Notes: generated by a model not told the origin, from the sequence alone. Counted from the first letter of the stretch, positions 1 to 8,931 are shown. The stretch: 64,000 nucleotides of DNA from Secundilactobacillus silagei JCM 19001 (GCF_002217945.1 NZ_BCMG01000005.1:106103-170102), one strand, 5' to 3'. Numbers and translations: made by a program.

Positions 1-799
1 AATCAAAAGAAAGTTTTCCCGATTTTAGTTGCAGAAACAAATAACCAACCACGACTGCTGAAGGTAAAAAAACGTACCCCTTAATCAAATAATTCTTACA
101 AAAGTGAAACAGGTTATAGCCAATCAGCATATAGGCCATCACCAGTACGGCCACATCCATGTCCCAAGGCGCTGTCACCACACCGAAAAAGTGAAATTCT
201 GTCAATTTAACATAACTGGTAGACCAATAGACAAAATAACCAGCAATAATCAGCTGTAAAGGCCTCAATCGAATGAGACTAATGATCACGGTAGTCCCAA
301 TGATTCCCAGAATATAGGTCTCCGGGTACCAGAAAATAGTGGTGTAATGACGTAACGCCTGACCGCCGTAAAAGAGGTCAAGCACATAGGTCATACTGCG
401 TGTAATTGACTTATTATGAATAAACTTATACGCAATGATCAATAATATACCGGCAAGAAAGTAACTCTTTAGTATCGGGACGACCCTTTTTTTAAGAAAT
501 GCCGTCACCTTTTGGATATCCTGTAAGTTAATGGGCTTTAAGAAAAAACCACTAATCAAGAAAAATAGTGGCATATGCCACCAATAAACGAAATTATATA
601 AGTATCGGCTGTCTGGATTTTGCTCAACATATGATTTCAAATTATGCCCGCAAACCACTGCAAACATCCCGATCCCCTTAGCGATGTCTAGCCAAACAAT
701 TCGTTTGCGCTTCTTAACCGGTTGCGGGTCACGTAGCGGATGCCAATTATCGTGGTCATTTGCCGTTAAAGAGTGACGCTTTCTGTTTATAAAATCCAT
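1..799 (-). CDS. Acyltransferase family 3 membrane protein, 3' end cut by window edge
   Basis: The frame is open from the ATG at 799-797 to the first base of the window, so only about 266 N-terminal residues are present. A charged cytoplasmic start is followed by LDIAKGIGMFAVVCGHN and a WWHMPLFFLISGFF stretch. These are hallmarks of the acyltransferase-3 (OafA/OatA/YcsN-like) family, whose conserved His lies in the first membrane helix. Several hydrophobic segments follow, as expected for a protein of about 10 helices that moves acyl groups across the membrane onto sugars or cell-wall polymers. The substrate cannot be told from the sequence. The gene reads in the same direction as the hydrolase at 843-1895, with 43 bp between them and no clear terminator, so they may be co-transcribed. 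Confidence in the family is good; confidence in the exact role is low. Confidence 0.8.
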   Translation of the reverse strand, partial: MDFINRKRHSLTANDHDNWHPLRDPQPVKKRKRIVWLDIAKGIGMFAVVCGHNLKSYVEQNPDSRYLYNFVYWWHMPLFFLISGFFLKPINLQDIQKVTAFLKKRVVPILKSYFLAGILLIIAYKFIHNKSITRSMTYVLDLFYGGQALRHYTTIFWYPETYILGIIGTTVIISLIRLRPLQLIIAGYFVYWSTSYVKLTEFHFFGVVTAPWDMDVAVLVMAYMLIGYNLFHFCKNYLIKGYVFLPSAVVVGYLFLQLKSGKLSFD

Positions 800-842
800 A
801 ATAAGAAATCATTCACCACCATTGATTACCCATCCTTAATGA

Positions 843-1895
843 TCAATACAGCAAAAAGTCATTAATTAAACGGTCAACTTTTAAATTATTAAAGTGTAAC
901 CGGCTGTGTTGCGCGTTCGGGCCGGTAACTTGTCTTTCCCGATAGCTGATCTTAACGTGACTGGTGTTGACTAAGTACCTTAATGACCGCGCACTCGTCG
1001 TTGTCACCAGACCATCACTATCAGAACCATCTTTGAGATTGCCATAAATATTTAAGATTTTCAGGTTAGCCGGTAAGCGGTGACTGTTCTTTAAAAGATG
1101 CTTAAATTCCGGACGTTCGATTTTAGGACGGCCATTTTTTCTCAAGACATTCTGACCAACATAGTCATCCCATAAGCGACCAACACGCGTATTTGCAGCT
1201 GGCTGGTCTGACTTATGCCGGTTCAAAATGCCATCAAATGGTCCGGCAATCGTTACTAGCCGATGCGGTTTGATCTGACTAACCTGGTTAGGATGAGTTT
1301 CAAAATAGTTCACCCACGCGTACGATCCCATCGAGTGGCCAACCGCATCATAGTCTTTAATATGATATTTCCGATTAAGTTCAGGCATGATCTTAGCTAG
1401 CATGGCACTGTAATAAAATTCACCCGCATGATTGTTCTTGATCACGATCGGAATAACTTCTTTGTGGGCAGCGGTTGGATGATATTTGCCCATCAGATGA
1501 ACGTGACTATGTTTATCAACGTAAACCATTAACTGCTGCTTAACTAAGTGCGTCTGATGAAGACTGGCGATAATGTATTTTTCTGAATTATAAGAACCCC
1601 CAAAACCATGCAGTAACAAAATGGGGCGCTGGGGATTCTGTGGCACCGTTTGCGCGTGTGCTAGTCCTTGCTGCTGCCGGGTAGCCAGCAACCGCTTTTG
1701 ATGTTTGAAACTCTTGATTGCCCGGGTCAATTGTCGTTGGGTCTGAACCTCGCGCTGATGCAATTGGTACTGCTGAAAGCTATAAACCGACAGTCCAACC
1801 ACTAGCACCCCTACTAAAGTCAATAACCACTTGTGCTTCAGTAAAAATCGACCAACTTGTTTGAGATGAGCAAACCAATTCATAATCGTTGCCAT
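843..1895 (-). CDS. Membrane-anchored alpha/beta hydrolase, DUF915 type
   Basis: The protein is about 350 residues. An N-terminal hydrophobic segment (WLLTLVGVLVVGLSVYSF) acts as a signal anchor, so the catalytic domain probably lies outside the membrane. The domain shows an oxyanion region LLHGFGGSYNS, a nucleophile elbow GHSMGS and a late DGLV acid region near SDSDGLVTTTSARSL. This is the layout of the DUF915 alpha/beta hydrolases that are abundant in lactobacilli. I chose the ATG at 1895 rather than the upstream in-frame GTG at 1904 because GGAG at 1904-1907 is correctly spaced only for the ATG. Family members are generally uncharacterised esterase- or lipase-like enzymes; the substrate is unknown. 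The downstream neighbour is the membrane acyltransferase, which hints at an envelope role, but that is inference. Confidence 0.85.
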   Translation of the reverse strand: MATIMNWFAHLKQVGRFLLKHKWLLTLVGVLVVGLSVYSFQQYQLHQREVQTQRQLTRAIKSFKHQKRLLATRQQQGLAHAQTVPQNPQRPILLLHGFGGSYNSEKYIIASLHQTHLVKQQLMVYVDKHSHVHLMGKYHPTAAHKEVIPIVIKNNHAGEFYYSAMLAKIMPELNRKYHIKDYDAVGHSMGSYAWVNYFETHPNQVSQIKPHRLVTIAGPFDGILNRHKSDQPAANTRVGRLWDDYVGQNVLRKNGRPKIERPEFKHLLKNSHRLPANLKILNIYGNLKDGSDSDGLVTTTSARSLRYLVNTSHVKISYRERQVTGPNAQHSRLHFNNLKVDRLINDFLLY

Positions 1896-1975
1896 TTTGT
1901 TCACTCCAATCTACCAATAGCTCATTAAATATGTTAACACGATTTGAATCTCTACTGCACGATTTAACGCCACAT

Positions 1976-2010
1976 TAAAAACGGGTTCTCTGATTCTAGA
2001 GCCCGTTTTG
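1976..2010 (-). terminator. Rho-independent terminator after arlS
   Basis: On the minus strand an ACGGG stem with a paired CTCT/AGAG inner part is followed by a short T-run (TTTTTAATG). It lies 23 bp past the histidine kinase stop codon and would end the arlRS transcript. Confidence 0.75.
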
Positions 2011-2032
2011 GTTGCGTTAAAACTCACTAGTA

Positions 2033-3730
2033 TTATTTAGAATCATCGTCATCTGATTGCTGTTTGTCAGGATCAGATAGGTCAGAATGGGGTTGTTCAC
2101 TAGCCCGATAGACCCCCGGAATAGCTGATGAGTCTGATGAACTCGGGTCAGCCCCCAGATTAGTTGCCAGAGGATCACTGACCGTCCGTTCTTCTTCGTC
2201 TTCTTCCTTAGCGTGATCGAGTTGGATTTTAATCTCTTCTGAAATTAATGGCAACTCAATTTGGAAGATCGACCCATAACCCAGCGCACTTTCAATACTG
2301 ATCTTACCGTGATAGGCCTCTACCAACCGTTTAGCGATAGAAAGCCCTAACCCGTTACCGCCCTTGTTGCGGCTGCGAGCCTTATCCACGCGGTAAAAGC
2401 GGTTGAAGACCCGTTTTCGGTTTTCTTCTGAGATACCTTCACCAAAGTCTTGCACGGCAATTTGTGCCACGTGACCGCTGGAAGACAAGGAGAGGTGGAT
2501 CTCCTTTCGTTTCACCGAATATTTAACGGCATTGTCCAGCAAAATGATCAAGATCTGTTCCAGATGGTTCCGATAAATTTGTGAATAAGCGTGCCGTTTG
2601 ACATCGTCATCCAAAATAAAGGTAAAGTCCGGGTGAATCATCTTAAAGTCGTTGAAAACCTGGTTAACAACTTCTTTAATGTCTGACGTTTCATGGTTCA
2701 ACGTCACTTCAATCTGTTCTGCCCGGGTCAGATCCAGCATTTCCGTGACCAGACTTTGCATCCGTTTAGATTCCTGCATGGCGGCAGAAAGTGACTCGTT
2801 TAAGACTTCCGGATCATCTTTCCCCCACCGCTGCAGCATTTCAATGTGTCCTTGAATAACGGCCACCGGTGTCCGCAACTCGTGGGAAACATCCCCCACG
2901 AACTGCTGCTGCTGATCAATATAACGCTGCATCTGATCCAGCATATCGTTAAATAGTTCACTCAGATCCGATAATTCATCATTTCGACGCGTGATGGTTA
3001 CCCGCTCATCAGACTGCGGATCCGAACGCACTGCGCGCATTGTTTGGTTAAGCCCAGTAATGGGTTTAAGCAACAGGTCTGCTAAACAGTAGCTGAAAAT
3101 AGAAGCCACAAACACTGCAGAGATGACCAGTACGATCAGAATAAAGGTAAACCGGTTACGGGCTGCCTTATATTCCGTCATCGCGTTGGTCACTTGGACG
3201 TAACCCAGCAAACGGTGACTGTCTTGCGCATAAATTGGTGCTTGGCCAACTAACCCATCGAAATGACCAGTTTTCCGCATTTTGGTTTCCCGCTTTTTGG
3301 TTAACTGATTGTTATCAAGGTGGGTATTACGGGAATTAAAGATTTCTTTCTTCTGCGCGTTATAAACGGAAACTCCAGTACTGTCTCGCGAAAGATCCGT
3401 AATGACCGAATTTTGATAAATATTGGCCTTCTCAGATATGGCACCGCTGGGCTGATTCAAATTAGGCTGCAGGGCACTGTTGACTGATGAGGCCGTAAAG
3501 TGACCCTGCAGATTATCTACCCGGCTAATGACGGTGTCCAGCGTGCTGCTGACGTGGTTGCGTTCCTGCTGCAGCAGCACCCCTGATAAGCCTTGAAACA
3601 TCAGCACCGAAAAAACGAGAAAGATAAGAAAGACGCCGGTTGCACTACCCAGCGCCCACTTCCACTTCATCGATAACCGATGTCGTTTTTTTAAATTTGT
3701 TTCATCTAACCGGTTATCTGTTTCACTCAT
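2033..3730 (-). CDS. arlS: Sensor histidine kinase, ArlS-like
   Basis: A 565-residue two-pass membrane kinase. TM1 is at about 28-48, an extracytoplasmic sensor region at 49-192, TM2 at about 195-215, then a HAMP linker. The HisKA box DVSHELRTP holds the phospho-acceptor His283. The HATPase domain has an N box (LLDNAVKYS), G1 (DFGEGIS) and G2 (GGNGLGLSIAKR). The start overlaps the end of the response regulator gene by 4 bp (ATGA), so the two are translationally coupled. Pairing with a regulator very close to S. aureus ArlR supports an ArlS-like call. The last 60 or so residues form an acidic, Ser/Asp-rich low-complexity tail beyond the ATPase domain, unusual for this family. ArlS-type kinases are linked to envelope and adhesion control; the signal here is unknown. 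Confidence 0.88.
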   Translation of the reverse strand: MSETDNRLDETNLKKRHRLSMKWKWALGSATGVFLIFLVFSVLMFQGLSGVLLQQERNHVSSTLDTVISRVDNLQGHFTASSVNSALQPNLNQPSGAISEKANIYQNSVITDLSRDSTGVSVYNAQKKEIFNSRNTHLDNNQLTKKRETKMRKTGHFDGLVGQAPIYAQDSHRLLGYVQVTNAMTEYKAARNRFTFILIVLVISAVFVASIFSYCLADLLLKPITGLNQTMRAVRSDPQSDERVTITRRNDELSDLSELFNDMLDQMQRYIDQQQQFVGDVSHELRTPVAVIQGHIEMLQRWGKDDPEVLNESLSAAMQESKRMQSLVTEMLDLTRAEQIEVTLNHETSDIKEVVNQVFNDFKMIHPDFTFILDDDVKRHAYSQIYRNHLEQILIILLDNAVKYSVKRKEIHLSLSSSGHVAQIAVQDFGEGISEENRKRVFNRFYRVDKARSRNKGGNGLGLSIAKRLVEAYHGKISIESALGYGSIFQIELPLISEEIKIQLDHAKEEDEEERTVSDPLATNLGADPSSSDSSAIPGVYRASEQPHSDLSDPDKQQSDDDDSK

Positions 3731-4413
3731 GAACGCATCACGTACCCAGTACCACGAACCGTTTGAATGTAACTCTTTTCACCTGGTCGATCGATCTTAT
3801 TCCGTAAGTAACGGACGTAAACATCGACCACGTTAGTTTCAACTTCTGACTCATAACCCCAAACCTTGTTTAACAAAACGTCACGCGCCAAAACAACGTT
3901 AACGTTCTCCATCAAAGTCAACAGCAGTTCGTATTCACGCTTGGTCAAGTTAATGACTTCATCGCCACGGCGAACCACCCGGTTTTCCTTTTCAATGGTC
4001 AGATCCTTGTAAGTGACAGTGGTCTGCTTAAAGTCCTTTTGTTCGCTTTCAATGTGAATCCGACGCAGTAAGGCCCGAACACGAGCTAAGAGTTCTTCAA
4101 TCGCAAATGGCTTAACAATGTAGTCATCAGCACCATGATCAAAGCCGGAGACCCGATCAATCACGGAATCCCGGGCAGTCATCATGATGATCGGCGTACT
4201 CTTAACTTCACGAATCCGGCGAGCAACGTCGATCCCGTTAAGTTCTGGCAGCATTAAATCCAGGAGAATCACATCAAAGTCTTCAGCTAAAGCAGCATCT
4301 AACCCGGTACGGCCATTGAACTGCACTTCAGTATCATAACCTTCATGCTTTAATTCCAGCTCTACAAAGCGAGCTAAGTTTTTTTCATCTTCAATAATTA
4401 AAATTCGACTCAT
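3727..4413 (-). CDS. arlR: OmpR/PhoB-type response regulator, ArlR-like
   Basis: 228 residues with a receiver domain followed by a winged-helix DNA-binding domain. The phospho-acceptor is Asp52 in ILLDLMLPELNG. The acidic pocket is IIEDE near residues 6-10 and the conserved Lys sits in DYIVKPF. The effector half carries LTKREYELLLTL and the recognition segment ETNVVDVYVRYLRNKID, which closely matches what I know of ArlR. It is the first gene of a two-gene operon with the kinase (4-bp overlap). A GAGGAG ribosome binding site lies just upstream of the ATG. The 385-bp gap to the divergent adhP gene must hold its promoter. Confidence 0.92.
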   Translation of the reverse strand: MSRILIIEDEKNLARFVELELKHEGYDTEVQFNGRTGLDAALAEDFDVILLDLMLPELNGIDVARRIREVKSTPIIMMTARDSVIDRVSGFDHGADDYIVKPFAIEELLARVRALLRRIHIESEQKDFKQTTVTYKDLTIEKENRVVRRGDEVINLTKREYELLLTLMENVNVVLARDVLLNKVWGYESEVETNVVDVYVRYLRNKIDRPGEKSYIQTVRGTGYVMRS

Positions 4414-4798
4414 TTTAACGAACTCCTCTTATTTATAATTTTCTTTTTTCGTTCAGAATAACTTCTGATACACCGTTAATAGTGTACCATACAGTCCATC
4501 AAATTACTTTTACATCTTACTATATAAATTAAAATTTGGCGAATCTAACGTGAATCAATGCAGAAAATTCTAAATTTAGTGAGTTAGTGAAATAAATTTT
4601 TCCTGAGTAAAAACTATAAATTCTTAGAAAAGTAGTTTGATTCAAGGTGTAAACCGCTTTCTTGGAAATTTGTTTTTTTGAAATAAATTATCATTGCTCA
4701 AAAAATCACTTGTATTTTTAGTCGTTATGTGATTAAATAACATTGTCAAATTGTTTAGGCAATCTTGTGAAAACATAAACGAAAGAGGTAATTGAATA
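4414..4798. other. AT-rich divergent intergenic region between arlR and adhP
   Basis: This 385-bp stretch has no credible gene. It contains the start signals of both flanking genes. An imperfect dyad TACAC-N8-GTGTA (4469-4486) lies upstream of arlR and a near-palindrome (4727-4743) lies upstream of adhP. I could not pick a convincing consensus promoter for either gene. Confidence 0.5.
4727..4743. promoter_or_regulatory. Candidate Rex-like operator upstream of adhP
   Basis: The 17-bp sequence ATGTGATTAAATAACAT is a palindrome with one mismatched pair. Its TGTGA-N5-TAACA core resembles the half-sites of the redox repressor Rex, which commonly controls alcohol dehydrogenases in Firmicutes. It lies about 55 bp before the adhP start codon. 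This is a pattern match by eye only. Confidence 0.3.
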
Positions 4799-5818
4799 AT
4801 GAAAGCTGCTGTTGTACGCGACCCAGTTGATGGGTATGTTGATATTAAGGACGTCAAACTTCGCTCATTAAACTATGGTGAAGCTTTAGTTGACGTTGAA
4901 TACTGTGGCCTATGCCACACCGACCTTCACGTTGCCGCTGGTGACTTTGGTAAAGTTCCTGGCCGTATCATTGGTCACGAAGGTGTCGGTATCGTTTCTA
5001 AGCTTGGTGAAGGTGTCGAAAACTTAAAGATCGGTGACCGTGTCTCCATCGCTTGGTTCTACAAGGGCTGTGGCCACTGTGAATACTGCTTAACTGGCCG
5101 CGAAACACTTTGCCGTAACGTCAAGAACTCTGGCTTCACTGTTGACGGTGCTATGGCACAACAAGTTATTGTTGATGCTAACTACGCCGTTAAGGTTCCA
5201 GAAGGCTTGGATCCCGTTGAAGCAACGAGTTTAACCTGTGCCGGTGTTACCATGTACAAAGCCCTTAAAGTCGGCGAAACTAAGCCCGGCCAATGGGTTG
5301 AAGTTGTTGGTGCCGGTGGTTTAGGTAACTTAGCTATTCAATACGCTAAGCACGTCTTCGGTGCACACGTTGTTGCCGTTGATGGTAACCCTGACAAGTT
5401 AAAGGCTGCTAAAGATGGTGGCGCTGATATCTTAATCAACCGTAAGACTCAAAACGTTGCTGAAGAAATTCAGAAGCAAGTTGGTGGTGTTCACACTGCC
5501 CAAGTTACTGCTGTTAACGATGCAGCGTTCTCTCAATCAGTTAACGCCCTTCGTCCAGATGGCCGTTTAGTTGCCGTTGCCTTACCACAAGGTGACATGA
5601 AGTTAAACATTGCTAAGACTGTTCTTGATGGTATCCAAGTGGCTGGTTCACTTGTTGGGACTCGTCAAGACTTAGCCGAGACTTTCCAATTCGGTGCTGA
5701 AGGCTTAGTTCACCCAATCGTTAAGACGCGTCGTTTGAGCGAAATCAACGACATCATTGACGAAATGAAAGCTGGTAAGATTACTGGCCGGATGGTTGTT
5801 GACTTTACTAAGGAATAA
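4799..5818 (+). CDS. adhP: Zinc-dependent alcohol dehydrogenase
   Basis: 339 residues, the usual length for AdhP-type medium-chain dehydrogenases, which interconvert alcohols and aldehydes with NAD(H). Catalytic-zinc ligands are visible as Cys39, the GHE motif (His60, Glu61) and Cys148 region [10 protein letters not shown]. Structural-zinc cysteines are at 91, 94, 97 and 105 ([15 protein letters not shown]). The Rossmann nucleotide-binding loop is [14 protein letters not shown] near 171-184. The ATG is preceded by AGAGG. Codon use is markedly biased to preferred codons (GGT, GTT, AAG), which suggests high expression, consistent with a fermentative NADH-recycling enzyme in a lactic acid bacterium. 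It is a single-gene transcript ended by a strong terminator. Confidence 0.93.
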   Translation: MKAAVVRDPVDGYVDIKDVKLRSLNYGEALVDVEYCGLCHTDLHVAAGDFGKVPGRIIGHEGVGIVSKLGEGVENLKIGDRVSIAWFYKGCGHCEYCLTGRETLCRNVKNSGFTVDGAMAQQVIVDANYAVKVPEGLDPVEATSLTCAGVTMYKALKVGETKPGQWVEVVGAGGLGNLAIQYAKHVFGAHVVAVDGNPDKLKAAKDGGADILINRKTQNVAEEIQKQVGGVHTAQVTAVNDAAFSQSVNALRPDGRLVAVALPQGDMKLNIAKTVLDGIQVAGSLVGTRQDLAETFQFGAEGLVHPIVKTRRLSEINDIIDEMKAGKITGRMVVDFTKE

Positions 5819-5847
5819 TCATTAGTCATTAAACTGCATTAAAAATG

Positions 5848-5886
5848 AAGCACCGGAGATGAATGATCATCTCCGGTGCTTTTTTA
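5848..5886 (+). terminator. Strong terminator of adhP
   Basis: A perfect 14-bp stem (AGCACCGGAGATGA with its complement), a 4-nt loop and TTTTTTATT immediately after, 30 bp past the adhP stop. Confidence 0.95.
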
Positions 5887-6084
5887 TTGTGTATTACTTC
5901 CTATATTTGTAAGCATAGTTAGTTCAACAAATAATTAGGCTAATCATAAATCCAGTCAAAAAGACCCCTGTCCTTAATTCTAACCTGGTACCGTATTTCT
6001 TATTCACAAATTTATCATAAGCGCTTATACGGTTATTATCTGCGCGTTAACAACGTCACACGGATAATGTCTATAAATATGTAC

Positions 6085-6133
6085 AAAAAAAGAAGCAGCC
6101 AGAGACCGCGGTTCTCTTGGCTACTTCTTTTTT
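6085..6133 (-). terminator. Terminator of the yceD-rpmF operon
   Basis: An imperfect stem AGAAG-AGCC-AGAGA with its partner, flanked by T-runs on both strands. On the minus strand it lies 7 bp beyond the rpmF stop codon. Confidence 0.85.
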
Positions 6134-6139
6134 AATTAA

Positions 6140-6319
6140 TTAGTTGTTAGTCTTAACAACCTGACGACCATCATAGAAGCCGCAGTTAGGGCAAACAACG
6201 TGTGATTTACGTAATTCACCACAGTTTGGGCAAGCACTCAAATTAGGTACTTGCAACTTAATGTTTCCTCGACGCATACGTTTCTTCGTCTTAGAAGTTT
6301 TACGTGCTGGTACAGCCAA
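6140..6319 (-). CDS. rpmF: 50S ribosomal protein L32
   Basis: A 59-residue protein starting [16 protein letters not shown], the canonical L32 N-terminus, with a four-cysteine zinc ribbon CPNC-N-CPNC. The start is the TTG at 6319: it places AVPARKTS at the N-terminus as in all L32 proteins, and AGGAGG at 6328-6333 sits 8 nt away. An in-frame ATG at 6352 would add 11 residues across the ribosome binding site and is rejected. L32 is a structural part of the large subunit near the peptidyl transferase region. It is paired with yceD upstream, a pairing conserved in most bacteria. Confidence 0.96.
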   Translation of the reverse strand: MAVPARKTSKTKKRMRRGNIKLQVPNLSACPNCGELRKSHVVCPNCGFYDGRQVVKTNN

Positions 6320-6373
6320 TGGAAACACCTCCTTATTTTTAAAATTATCCACTAGTGAAAGATTTTTAAAGCC

Positions 6374-6937
6374 TTACTTTTTATCGCCTTTCGACGACTC
6401 ATCAAAGAAGTTTTTCAACTTAGCAAGACGTGGATCAACAGTTTTAGAATCTGACTCATCGGCCTCTTTGTCACCTTCAACCGTTACCTCCCAGCCGTGG
6501 CCTTCGGGTAACTGATCAGCTGACTGTTCAGCCTTCGTCAGTACTTGCATCGGAATCTTTAATAACAGATTGTCAGCAATTGCTTTGTCCACATCAATCA
6601 CGTCATCGGCAACCACTAAAACGACATCGGTCTTCTCGTACCGGTCAACGGCTGCCTGTGAGGCAACGTAGAACTCAGTAACGTCAAACGCCATTGGTAG
6701 CTCAACTGGTGTTAATGAACGGGTTGATGGAACCGTCATAGTGGCCTTAACGTGCGCGTAAAACAACGCATCGCCACCATCTTCGACACTCACCATCCCA
6801 CTGATGTGAACTGGGGTTACGTCAAGCACTTCATCCGGATAACGTTCCATCAGATCTGCTTTTAAATCCAGGGCCTCATCGAATTTAAGCGGTTCATGCC
6901 GGTACTCTTTTTGTAACTCGGATAACGACAATTTCAA
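6374..6937 (-). CDS. yceD: YceD/YlbN family protein (DUF177)
   Basis: 187 residues, initiated by TTG at 6937 with GGAGG 8 nt upstream. The sequence carries the DUF177 signature of mixed strands followed by a charged tail ending in DPRLAKLKNFFDE, which is typical of the family. Homologues are needed for normal 23S rRNA accumulation and large-subunit assembly, and the gene sits immediately before rpmF across bacteria. The consensus promoter at 6966-6994 drives both genes. There are no membrane segments; the protein is predicted cytoplasmic and rich in Asp/Glu at its C-terminus. Confidence 0.88.
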   Translation of the reverse strand: MKLSLSELQKEYRHEPLKFDEALDLKADLMERYPDEVLDVTPVHISGMVSVEDGGDALFYAHVKATMTVPSTRSLTPVELPMAFDVTEFYVASQAAVDRYEKTDVVLVVADDVIDVDKAIADNLLLKIPMQVLTKAEQSADQLPEGHGWEVTVEGDKEADESDSKTVDPRLAKLKNFFDESSKGDKK

Positions 6938-6965
6938 TTCAGTATCCTCCTAACGCAACTTTATT

Positions 6966-6994
6966 ATTATAACTATGGCTTGTGGGGATGTCAA
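6966..6994 (-). promoter_or_regulatory. Consensus sigma-A promoter for yceD-rpmF
   Basis: Read on the minus strand: TTGACA (6994-6989), a 17-bp spacer and TATAAT (6971-6966), both hexamers perfect. It lies about 28 bp before the yceD start. Confidence 0.93.
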
Positions 6995-7028
6995 GGGAAT
7001 TTACATGACACGTGGCAAACAATTTCAA

Positions 7029-8144
7029 TTAAACGATAACGGCGTGCCGCAGTCGGTCTTGATCGATACCACTCACCATCTGACGCAGCAAACCAGCCTG
7101 ATAATCCAGCCGGTATGGACCATTGATCCAATCATCGGATACACGGGAAATTAACGGTAGCTCTGACCGTTTTTTCAGCTGGCTTAAGTGTTGCTGCCCA
7201 ACACTGTTAAAACCCAGCACACGCGCATATCTGACCTCAGTTGGTAATTCCACCCGGTTGACCTGCAGCAGAATATACACGCAGAGCCGCTGCAACCGCG
7301 CATAGGTAAATCGTTTCGTTTTAGCATCACGCAAAAACTGTTCAAAGTTTGGACTAGTCAGTGCGGCCTGCTTCAGTCGATACTCAATGCCTTCGCTCAT
7401 TTGATAGATCTCATGGAGGTCAGCCAATGATGTAGAAAGGATCTGATACCTCAAGTACGGCCAAAAATCGTCCCAGGTCACCTGCTGGTCCTCCCGTAAT
7501 GCTGTGGCCGTTGCAGGTGACACCATTTGGTCAACGGCTGATTGCTGGCCGTTTTTTATCGCTTGGCGAATAGCCGCGCCACTGGCAATCGTCGCATCAG
7601 TATCAATGGCGGTCTCCTGATGAGCACTGCCCTGCCTCTTAATGGGTAGGATCTCCAGTGGCTGCTTTAGCTGCTGATTAGCTGCCACGTAACTAAATCC
7701 CAGGATATCGTTAGACGCCCGAAGATCCAGCCCAGTTTGTAACTGGAGATAGTCATTAAACAGTGTGGGATACGTTTCATCGAACCGTTTAAAATGACTA
7801 GCAGCATGCGCTGGCTGATTAGCGACCAGCTTAGCAAAATTAAGTTGCGGATGTTCAGCACCAAACGCTAAGCTGGTACAGCCTAATTGCGATAGTAACA
7901 ACACGGCACCCTTCGCAAATAAATCGGCAGGCTGCACGGCAAATTGAAAGGGCAGCTCAATAACTAAATCAACGCCCGCAGACAGTGCCAGTTTTGTCCG
8001 CTGCCACTTGTCCAATAACGCCGGTTCACCGCGCTGCATCCAGTTACCGCTCATCACAACCACGGTCACGTCAGCGTCAGCACGCTTCTGGGCCTGATCA
8101 AGCTGGTAAGCGTGGCCATTATGAAACGGATTATATTCTGCCAC
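7029..8144 (-). CDS. tmcAL: tRNA(Met) cytidine acetate ligase TmcAL (start probably further upstream)
   Basis: A nucleotidyltransferase-like protein (former YlbM) that activates acetate with ATP and acetylates the wobble cytidine of elongator tRNA-Met. The diagnostic AEYNPFHNGH motif is at the N-terminus, with MSGNWMQRGEPALLDKW and ELPFQFAVQPADLFAKG following. The first recognised start codon, GTG at 8144, begins directly at AEYNPFHNGH and would remove the first beta-strand that homologues carry (typically MKAVGIVxEYNP). The reading frame stays open upstream and encodes IAKILGIV as far as a stop at 8180-8178. No ATG, GTG or TTG lies there, but GAGGGGG is spaced for an ATC at 8165. It sits downstream of yqeM at the end of the yqeG operon. 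Confidence 0.88.
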   Translation of the reverse strand: MAEYNPFHNGHAYQLDQAQKRADADVTVVVMSGNWMQRGEPALLDKWQRTKLALSAGVDLVIELPFQFAVQPADLFAKGAVLLLSQLGCTSLAFGAEHPQLNFAKLVANQPAHAASHFKRFDETYPTLFNDYLQLQTGLDLRASNDILGFSYVAANQQLKQPLEILPIKRQGSAHQETAIDTDATIASGAAIRQAIKNGQQSAVDQMVSPATATALREDQQVTWDDFWPYLRYQILSTSLADLHEIYQMSEGIEYRLKQAALTSPNFEQFLRDAKTKRFTYARLQRLCVYILLQVNRVELPTEVRYARVLGFNSVGQQHLSQLKKRSELPLISRVSDDWINGPYRLDYQAGLLRQMVSGIDQDRLRHAVIV

Positions 8145-8196
8145 GATTCCTAATATCTTTGCGATACTGCCGCCCCCTCAAGCTCAGACGATAATC

Positions 8197-8931
8197 TTAC
8201 TTAGTGCAAACAAAAAACCACCGCGTCGTATCAGCCTGCACGCTGGCTTGACCAAAATCAGCACTCACTTCAACCTGCTTAAAGCCGGCAGCCTTCAGCA
8301 ACCGTTGATAAACAGCGAGTTCGTAGGTCCGTTCATGGTGCAGTTCAGCGACTTCATCATAGGCGTCCTTAGCCTCATTATAGGTAAAAAAAGTCAGATC
8401 ATGGTCAACTGAATGGGGCTCGTCGCCGGCTTCACTGGACCACATGAACGCCCGATTCGTATCACGGAAATTATACATGTAGCCCGGATAAACGGTATCG
8501 GTTTGATGCGGCGAGATCACGTCAAACAAAAATTGCCCATCATCATCTAGATGACGTGCAACTTGCTCAAATGTTGTGGCCAGCGCAGTTTCATCAGGCA
8601 GATAACATAGGGAATCAGCAAAACAGGTCACCGTATGATAAGTGTCTAAATCACTCAGATTCAGCATGTTACCTTCAATTAACGGTAACGTCACCTCAGC
8701 CTCACGGGCGTGCTGATCAGCCAGACTGAGCATTTCATCTGACAGATCAAAACCAGACACGTTATAGCCGTCCTTTGCTAACAGTACGGCTAACCGGCCA
8801 GCACCGCAGGCCAATTCCAGTAACGGCTGCTGTTTATCTAAAACCCGCCGTTCAACAAATGATTGCCATTCAAGGTACAACTCGCTGTCAAACAGCTCAT
8901 CGTATAGTTTGGCAAAGGTCTGATAGATCAT
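8197..8931 (-). CDS. yqeM: Class I SAM-dependent methyltransferase, YqeM-like
   Basis: 244 residues with a Rossmann-type SAM site LLELACGAGRLAVLLAKDGY, an acidic ribose-binding position in GFDLSDEML and a later motif FLFDVISP. The start is the ATG at 8931, which overlaps the rsfS stop in an ATGA arrangement; a GTG-type extension to 8943 lies within rsfS and is less likely. The family is conserved in this operon in Bacilli, but its substrate is not established as far as I know. Translational coupling to rsfS suggests a role linked to ribosome or tRNA maturation, which is inference from context only. Confidence 0.85.
   Translation of the reverse strand: MIYQTFAKLYDELFDSELYLEWQSFVERRVLDKQQPLLELACGAGRLAVLLAKDGYNVSGFDLSDEMLSLADQHAREAEVTLPLIEGNMLNLSDLDTYHTVTCFADSLCYLPDETALATTFEQVARHLDDDGQFLFDVISPHQTDTVYPGYMYNFRDTNRAFMWSSEAGDEPHSVDHDLTFFTYNEAKDAYDEVAELHHERTYELAVYQRLLKAAGFKQVEVSADFGQASVQADTTRWFFVCTK

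Noticed and set aside
1895..1904. GTG at 1904 as the start of the alpha/beta hydrolase
   Set aside because: The ribosome site abuts it; the ATG at 1895 is correctly spaced.
4642..4857. 71-codon minus-strand frame across the adhP start
   Set aside because: It overlaps adhP and its ribosome site, has no start signals and no family resemblance.
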